Part shown: positions 56,951 to 64,000 of the stretch, piece by piece
Position numbering within the stretch: position 1 is the stretch's first letter
Layout: each line of letters starts with the position of its first letter
Source of the DNA: Cryptomeria japonica
Taxonomy: Eukaryota; Streptophyta; Pinopsida; Cupressales; Cupressaceae
DNA length: 64,000 nucleotides
Assembly (NCBI RefSeq): GCF_030272615.1
Contig: NC_081415.1
Span: forward strand, 104,977,796 to 105,041,795
Direction: 5' to 3'
Translations under genes and position numbers: made by a program
Notes under the pieces: model-generated
The model's database searches: none
Told to the model about the DNA's origin: nothing
The model's input: the letters and a program-made list of their open reading frames with translations, nothing else

Positions 56951-59900
56951 TTCAAATATGGGCATGATCTTGCAATAAAAAATTATTGACATGCTTATCT
57001 AGACAATCTAGAATTTTGGGGAAAATTTTGGATTAATTCATGCTTGAATGAAAACTTATTATAAATAGTAACCTTATGTAAACGCAAGGTTTAGACACCA
57101 TTTATATATAAAAAAACCAATTCCCTGTACCAATATAACATAGGAGAGGTTTGCAAATAATTCATCAAACTCTCTACCAATTACAAAAGCAAAATGCTCA
57201 TACAAATTTAATTTAAATAGCTAAAACAATGAAACCACAACAATGATTATATGTGGGAAAAACCTTTTGGCAAAAAAACCCACACTCCAAACACCTAACT
57301 CAACTCTTGACCCTTTTGTTCCCACCTAGGGTGTGCATGTGGGGCAACCCCTTTTGTACTCATGGATACTTAATTACCCTATAGAATAATTGGGGTAGGA
57401 ACTTAGGGAGAAATATGATTAGTCCTCCCACTTGGGGTGGGTGGAGGACAACTGCTTTTGTATTATTCACTAATAATGAAATTACAATACAATCTTAGAG
57501 CTTATGTTTTTCAAGGGTTAACAAACAATAATCAAAATTGGAATTGTTTTGATAACATAACAATACTTTCTAAAAAAATCAACCTATCATAGAAAATATA
57601 ATAAGATATAAATTATTTATAAAAGAGAAATATGGGTACCCAAGAATGCCATGTGTCACTTCCACACTTACTTTAGACATGCAACTACTAAAGGAAAACA
57701 TGCAAGACATCCACAATATTATGCTAATCCATAACTAAAAATTTCTCAACATGCATGAGATCAAACTAAAACTTTCTATCTAGAAACAAGCCTTATCCAC
57801 ATGATAGGAATCCATATTTCTTATCCATATTTTGGGCACCAAAAACATGCAAGACTAAAAACTCTAATTCCTCTTCAATTTTTTAATAAGAATTATTGGT
57901 CAAGACTCTCAATTTCTGCATGAATTTTCTATAATCCATTTTAATATCAAAATGAAAACATATGACATCTACTTCTTAAAAAATAGGACTTCCAAGAGTG
58001 GGCACCAACTTCCTAAAAAATAGAGATCATGCCATATCTCATAACCTACCATGTAGGATGTGACCTCAAGAAGAGGACCCACAAAGTGAATGAAAACTTA
58101 GGAAGTTTAATACATGAGGATAAATAAATATGCACTTAATAATTAATAAATTAATGATAGGACTCAAAGGTTGAGACACCTTAATCCCAACAATATCATC
58201 ATAGATGTTATCATAGTCATCATGGAATCTTATGTCAGGTGTCATAATTGTCATAGATGCTCTTACAACATATAATAGTTATCATAACATCCCAAATAAG
58301 TTGATTCCCAAGATGAGCATATATATTGTTCAACTTTATTATATGGATGTTATTGTGATACTTGTCTAGTGAAAGTAACTCGGTAACTCCTTATTGATAA
58401 ATACACAATTATTGAGTTCGAACATATTTACTATACCAATGCAATATTAATTACCACTGTTGGTGAAACCCTCTTATCCCTTATGGGTGAATTATAAACA
58501 ATATTAGGAGTAACTAATTACATGGATTTACAAGGTTAATGACACCTAACTCCCAACAAAAGATACTCTCTTGAAAAAAAATCCATACATGCTTTATTTG
58601 TTAATGTCTTAGGTGTGTAGCTTGGGATGTTACATGTAGTAAGTTCAGGAATAAATTGTTGTCTTAAAAGTTCTTGTTGATAAACACATTGATCTTCATG
58701 CTCATGAATTGTAGTAAAAATAATAAAATACTCATGGGAACATGATTAGCATTCTCACTGAGTGGGTCGTTTGAGGATTCAATGAGGGCTTATCTTTAAT
58801 GGAAATTAAGGTTGTGAATGACTTCTCAACATATAAACAACTATAAGGGCCAAATGATATAACATGGATGTAAGATTTGATATAAAATTAGAAGGATGAG
58901 CAAGTATTTATATCTAAAAATAATTCAACAAATGAGACAATAGAGGCAAAAATAAAGGTGCATAGGGTGGATGAAAACAAGGTCACAAAATGAGGCACAC
59001 AACCCTAAAGGAAAGTATACAAAAGGGAATCCAAACCCTAATGCATTTTGAAAATAAACTATGCAATTGAAAAATAAAATATTAAAACTTTAAATAGTAG
59101 AAGGATAAATCCCAAGGAGAAAACCTTGGGTTATATAGGAATGGTGGGTTCATAAAATATATGTGCTATAGATGTCCTATATTAATTAATTAAATATTAA
59201 ATATAAATAAATTTAACATAGGATAATATGTTGTAATTGATGTTAAAAATAATTATAGAATTTAAGTAAATTAAATACAATACTAGCTAGATTCTAGAGA
59301 TGTAAAAATGTTGTTGTGTGTGTCAAAAATCAATGCCCTCATGTTAGGATTGTACGGTTTGAGCAAATGATTGCCTCAAAATTTGCTAACTAGCTATGCC
59401 CTATTATGATTTAAATATACACTTGCATATTTGATCTCCACGCATAGGTAAATGATTTATGTATCTATAAAAATGAACTAGGGTACAAATCTAAACCTAT
59501 ACCCACAATAATAAACTAGCAACAAACTTGCTAAATTAAGTCCACTCACTTTGGTGTTTATGTTTTGAATCTCAATAAGAAACCAATATTGTTTTTAAAA
59601 CCCCCTTGGAGAATTCACTAAATTACAAAGTTCATGTTCTCCGTTGTTATACACTTAGTTGGATTGAATCAATTATTGGGAAAAGGTGCTTCAACCTTAC
59701 ATTCTTAATGTTTATTATATTTTGTATGCGCTTTCTCTTTCATCTTTTAATTATTTTTCTTCTTGTAGAAAGTTGACATCTCACCTGAAGGTTTACTAGA
59801 CTCTGTCTTTTAGTGTGTTTTGGTCTCACATGAGGAGGTAGGTGTCCCAATCTAAGGTGCTATGTTTTGGTCATATGTTAGCATCTCGTGGTGTGTGTAA

Positions 59901-61783
59901 GGTCGTCATGAGGGGAGTTGCATATGTTAGATTCTATGACACTAAGAACATGTAAGAGGCATGCTACATTATAATTTTGACTAGCATTGAGATAGATTGC
60001 TACACTTGTCATGTGTAATCTTTTTTAATGTTGAATGGGGACAAATTGGGATCAAAAATATGATATTAATGACATCTTTGAGGGATGTAAGGCATAATCT
60101 AAAATTAGCTCAAATAATCATAACCAAGAGAGGTGTTGGATTTTAGGCCCATGTAAATTGGCTGCCAAACCTCTCTTGGTTTACTAATATTTTTTCAAAA
60201 CCATCTCATGGTTTCCAATTTGTTCTTCCTCTACAATGTTGGTGCTAGAGTTGTAGTTTGTATGATTTATTTGCATGCATTGATATTTTTTCAGATTTAC
60301 TCTAGATTTACATGTTGGTAAAACATTGGTTTACTTCGCAAGTGTATTATATTCCATTGGTTTATTGAATAATGCATTAGATTGCTTTAGGGTGTAGTAT
60401 TTTTTCCTCGCACATTTTGGGTTTTGGTATATTGCATATCTTGTGTTCATTTGTGTTTCTATTTTTTGTAATTGAAAAAAATGCACAATATTATTCTCAT
60501 TAGATTGATGTAGGAAGTATTTTTGTGTACCTTGCTTTCTATAGATGCCTAAAAATATCCTCAATTAAAAAAATATTTGTTATTTATTTAATTAATTTAT
60601 CATTTTTTTTGTTAATTAAATACAAGATTTTAATTTATTTAATTTATTTATTAGTCTCTTTTTGTATTAATTAAATAAATAATTTATTTAATTCGTTAAC
60701 CTTCGCTTTCATACAGTTAAATATTAATTTATTGAAATTTGTAATAAAGTTTTGACAACATTAAAGAGATCTCAGGTTGATTTGAGGTAAGGCTATATGT
60801 TTTGTTATTTTTTGTTTATTGAATCTAATTGTTTCTCTATATAATTCTATAATAAAATTTTGACAACATTAAAGAAAATCAAATAAAATACTGGTTAAGT
60901 CCCCAACACCACTCTTAAGCTTTTAAATCAATCCTAATGATTAACATTAAGGCATTTATTTTTGTCTCTATTTTATTAAACTTTTTATTTACTTTTCTTC
61001 TCTATTTTTCTCTTTCACTCGCAAATTTTCTTGGGAACCCTCATGATTCAAATTTTCTATTCTTTATCGATTTTTCACTATTCCCATTCCAACGCACCTT
61101 CCCTCGTTCATTTGAATATGCAAAGCAATTTGAATTTACTACTCACAAGATTTATTTAAGGTATCTAAACATGTAGGCATTAAAGTTGAATGATTGAATG
61201 TACATGTAGAAAATTAATGTATGCAAAATAGAAAAGACAACACATAAAAAAGAAATATTTTTTGATATGTCAACATTTAACTATAAGAAAAATATTAATA
61301 TTTCTTTAAAATTTGATTATTTTTTTAATGACTAGAGTTATTATCTGACATTTTGGTCTTATTGACACTTATCTAAAATGATTGGATAAATTCCTATTTT
61401 TTCATCACTGAAACTATTTAATAATAAAACTTTTAAATATGTAATTTGGATGCTTGAAATGCGACATAATCTAATTTTTTAGACCTTATGTATTTAAGGA
61501 AATATTTTATTGATCCTTACTTTTAAAATGTTTAATATAAATTTATAAACATATTTTAAATTTAATATTTATTTAAAATATTTCTACATTATAAAATATA
61601 AATGATTTTTAGTTTTTACAAGTTTTCAAATTTTTGAAAGTAAGATTATTTTAAATTAGTTGTTTTACAATAAAATTAAAATATAATTTTATTCCACCAA
61701 TATTATTAGATTTCTTATTCAGTCAAATAAATAATGATATCTATTTTAATAGGTGGTAGAAATCTGAATTGATTTTTAATAGT
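56951..61783. other. AT-rich interval without supported genes
   Basis: No convincing coding region on either strand. 57230-57480 resembles copia LTR sequence (GGGAAAAACCTTTTGG, CACACTCCAAACACC), weakly repeating 56368-56417, and may be a second LTR remnant. 60560-60690 has AT palindromes like those in the gypsy-1 LTR. The short open frame at 60937-61176 lacks any recognisable similarity. Confidence 0.45.
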
Positions 61784-61796
61784 AAATCCATTATTT

Positions 61797-62077
61797 ATTT
61801 TCTTCAGACATGTAGTGTCACGGTTAAAACACTTCGTTGGTGAACCGGCCACCAAGGTTCAAACCCCTGTTGGGCCATTGTGCTCACAAGCCTTGTGTCT
61901 TCGTTGGGTCGTTGTGCTCGCGGGTTTGAACAAGTGAAGTGTGGGGACGAGGTCTCCCAGTTGTGGCCTCAACGGTTCATAGCTTCGGGTCAAAAGCGTT
62001 TCACGTGGAGTTGGAGGGCATGTCATGTCAGTGTCGCCAGTCACATTAAAAAGTTTATCGGGCATTATTTTTAAAAA
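61797..62077 (+). mobile_element. SINE retroposon with target-site duplication
   Basis: A 281-bp sequence, much more GC-rich than its surroundings, contains an RNA polymerase III box B-like GGTTCAAACCC (61856-61866) about 45 bp after a box A-like TGTAGTGTCACGG (61811 on). It ends in a T/A-rich tail. It is flanked by a perfect 13-bp duplication AAATCCATTATTT (61784-61796 and 62078-62090). tRNA-derived SINEs move by LINE enzymes. The peptides predicted within (61859-62086) are not genes. Confidence 0.85.
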
Positions 62078-62138
62078 AAAATCCATTATTTGTGAAATAA
62101 GAATTAAAAATTAAATATTATCAAATATAGGAAGTTTT

Positions 62139-62152
62139 AAATGTTTGATGTC
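62139..62152. repeat. Target-site duplication of the LINE, left copy
   Basis: AAATGTTTGATGTC here and AAATGTTAGATTTC at 63948-63961 match at 12 of 14 positions and flank the truncated LINE. Confidence 0.65.
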
Positions 62153-62159
62153 TAACCCG

Positions 62160-62672
62160 TTAATGGGTCTTTGAGGGTTAACCCCCCTTTAGAAAAAGAA
62201 GAGGTTAAATGGGAACCGCCATCTAAGGAGTGGATAAAAATAAACTTTGATGGGGCATCTAGAGGAAATTCGGGAACCTCAGGAGTGGGAGTAGTCGCAA
62301 GAAACGAGAAAGGGGTCATCCTTTTCAAGGGTGCAAGTCGATTGCAGGATGGAACAAATAACAAAGCATAGGCACATACGACACTAATGGCCACTAAATT
62401 GGCTATAAATATGAAAATCCCAAAGTTGCACCTGGAAGGAGATTCCCAAGTGATTATCAACGCAATAGCGAAGGGTAACACCCCTTCATGGAAATTATCC
62501 CATTGGGTGGAGATCATCCGAGAAAAACTCAACTCCTTTGAGGAGTTTTGAGTCTCCCATGTCAGACGAGGTGCCAATGTAGTGGCGGACCTCCTCTCCA
62601 ACATCGGATGTGACATGACAGGCCAAATGGCCAAGTGGTGGAAGGGAGATGGCAGTTTGTGGAAGTGGAATT
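62160..62672 (+). pseudogene. LINE RNase H domain (RVT_3 type)
   Basis: The plus strand reads WIKINFDGASRGNSGTSGVG, the first RNase H strand with the catalytic Asp, then VARNEKGVILF, then ATKLAINMKIPKLHLEGDSQ with a second Asp, and later VRRGANVVADLLSNIG. This is the plant RNase H-like domain found at the end of LINE ORF2 proteins. Stops at 62369-62371 (TAG) and 62548-62550 (TGA) make it a pseudogene. The upstream reverse transcriptase and endonuclease are absent through truncation. Confidence 0.82.
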
Positions 62673-62994
62673 AATGCAATCCTAGAAGCATGAAAAGATC
62701 AATAAGCATGCAAGACAGCCCGTAAGGACAAGTATGCCTTTTCAAAGGAACTGCACTTAATGAGGCAGTTACCGAACGCAATGCATTTGTTCGAGACAAT
62801 GGCGGAGGACAGTAAATTTGCCATGAAATCTTTTTCCATTTATATCATTGATTATTCATTTATGACCTGTCACAAACGACGGCGGAGGAATTACTATTTT
62901 GGTTTATGAGCTATCATCAAAGAAGCGGATTAATGAGGAATTTTGTGTCTTTTGCAGTGTAGTGTGTGGAGTTAATAGTTTTTGAGCAGGTTTA

Positions 62995-63690
62995 ATGGAG
63001 GTGAATTTTACCCTAAGAACAGAGAAGAAACTGATTCCTTTTCTAGGAACGGTGTCAGACAAACAAATGCAAGGACTCTTCGAATACAAGGAAGAGAAAC
63101 TGTGGAATGCAGCGTGTCTAATGCTGGGGGAGGAGTTGGTGCACATTCACTTCAGGTACATGATGAATATGGAGATTTATTCCTTGATTATGGCATGGGC
63201 TTGCGAATTTGAACCTAAGGTGGAAAAAATTAAACTCACACTGACAAAGCTGATTGACGGGGACTATTTGATCAACCTCGACTCCATTTTGGAGTGGGTG
63301 ATCCCTCAGACTGGAATCTGCATTCAGGAAGGAGATGTCGAGGAGGATATATTACTCTTTGTTCGAGGACCGGAGAATCAAATAAAGGAGCAATGCAAAG
63401 AGAGAGCTCGCATAGGCTGGGAAGCCATGAAGCTCTACGTCAAATTAATAAGAACAGATGAGGTACTGAAAGCCCTCAAGGTGGTGGCATGCATGGAGGT
63501 GGGGAGAGAACTATGAGACCGGTTTGAGGAAGGGCGGGCAATCCAGTTCTTAGCAAGTCTAGAGGGAGACCCAGACTTTGGGAATTTGGATTGCATCCAA
63601 AAGATGAAGACCGAAGCAGCCAAAGGAAAAGCTCTGGCAGACATTGCAGATGAGGAGGAGAAGCAGACGTACCAAAGCGACACCGACTGA
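62995..63690 (+). pseudogene. Unknown ORF downstream of the LINE RNase H
   Basis: An open frame from ATG 62995 reads 173 codons to a TGA at 63514-63516 and then continues in frame for about 58 codons to a TGA near 63690. It is acidic and helical-looking (KLWNAACLMLGEELVHIHF, EDILLFVRGPENQIKEQCKE, KMKTEAAKGKALADIADEEE). I do not recognise the family. It lies in the same element as the RNase H, before the poly(A). It may be a further LINE protein or a gene fragment carried in the 3' part. The internal TGA is the only stop. Confidence 0.5.
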
Positions 63691-64000
63691 GTGGATATGG
63701 TGCTAAAAATCCATTTTGTTTTCTGCTATTTGCTGGTTTTAAAAAAATATATATATTTTATGGATGACTGTAATATCTAGTGTAGAATCGCACAGTACTG
63801 GTTTTATTTCCTTTTTAGTTTAAATGCCCTGCATAGCAGGCTAGGACTGTTAGTTTTTGGGGCCGATGTTGAAATCTGTATGGCCTCGAAATATTGTAGC
63901 CCTTTTTCTTGGAAATAAATATATATCAAAAATTACAGATCAAAAAAAAATGTTAGATTTCAAATTTTAATTTAATATCAATTAAAATTATTTTTACATA

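Larger units (their letters stand above)
62153..63950 (+). mobile_element. 5'-truncated LINE (non-LTR retrotransposon) with poly(A)
   Basis: It starts abruptly inside coding sequence with a LINE-type RNase H domain and continues through a second reading frame. It ends in an AAATAAATATATATC region and a run of nine A (63942-63950). A 14-bp imperfect target duplication flanks it. The base composition is richer in GC than the surrounding DNA. 5' truncation, a poly(A) tail and a target duplication are the signs of target-primed reverse transcription. Confidence 0.75.

Noticed and set aside
60560-60690. AT palindromes resembling the gypsy-1 LTR
   Set aside because: There are no LTR ends or target duplication, and simple AT-rich sequence is enough to explain it.
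61859-62086. Open frames on both strands in the GC-richer segment
   Set aside because: They lie inside the SINE. The pol III boxes and the target duplication explain the segment better than a gene.

Overview
The window looks like a stretch of transposon-dominated plant nuclear DNA, most likely from a gymnosperm (conifer-type) genome. Reasons: it is AT-rich; I recognise no intact host gene; large decayed Ty1/copia and Ty3/gypsy elements are nested in one another; there is a decayed Helitron, a SINE, a 5'-truncated LINE and an endogenous pararetrovirus. The host assignment is inference; nothing in the sequence identifies a species.

Layout. 1-2230: 3' end of an LTR element with a coiled-coil reading frame, then its LTR (plus strand). 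3768-5377: two minus-strand copia remnants, one an LTR/primer-binding site and one a gag-protease fragment. 5378 to about 10.9 kb (resuming after 18345): a minus-strand autonomous-type Helitron, with an N-terminal domain, an HUH Rep and a PIF1-like helicase. It carries a solo gypsy LTR (7507-8292) and a structurally complete copia element (11024-18344). 18813-24480: a minus-strand copia that keeps its 3' LTR and a well-preserved gag-pol but has lost its 5' end. 24505-29070: a plus-strand LTR element that encodes, instead of copia pol, a protein I do not recognise, ending in a coiled coil and followed by a polypurine tract and an LTR. 30213-36584: a decayed pararetrovirus polyprotein (movement protein, capsid zinc knuckle, reverse transcriptase, RNase H, unknown C-terminal part).

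38060-56950 is a three-level nest. An old minus-strand copia gag is split by a gypsy element (38453-55980, LTRs 766 and 779 bp), which is itself split in gag by a second gypsy element, a chromovirus (43248-51169, LTRs about 1.6 kb). 56.9-61.78 kb is AT-rich with no supported gene. 61797-62077 is a SINE with a 13-bp target duplication, and 62153-63950 a 5'-truncated LINE with poly(A) and a probable 14-bp duplication.

No element here appears able to move on its own. Coding regions carry stops and frameshifts, many of which look like CAG to TAG changes expected from deamination of methylated cytosine. The points most worth a second look are the unknown proteins of the copia-like non-autonomous elements (1-2230 and 24505-29070), a terminal LTR module shared by otherwise different LTRs, the C-terminal part of the pararetrovirus polyprotein, and the unknown reading frame in the LINE tail.
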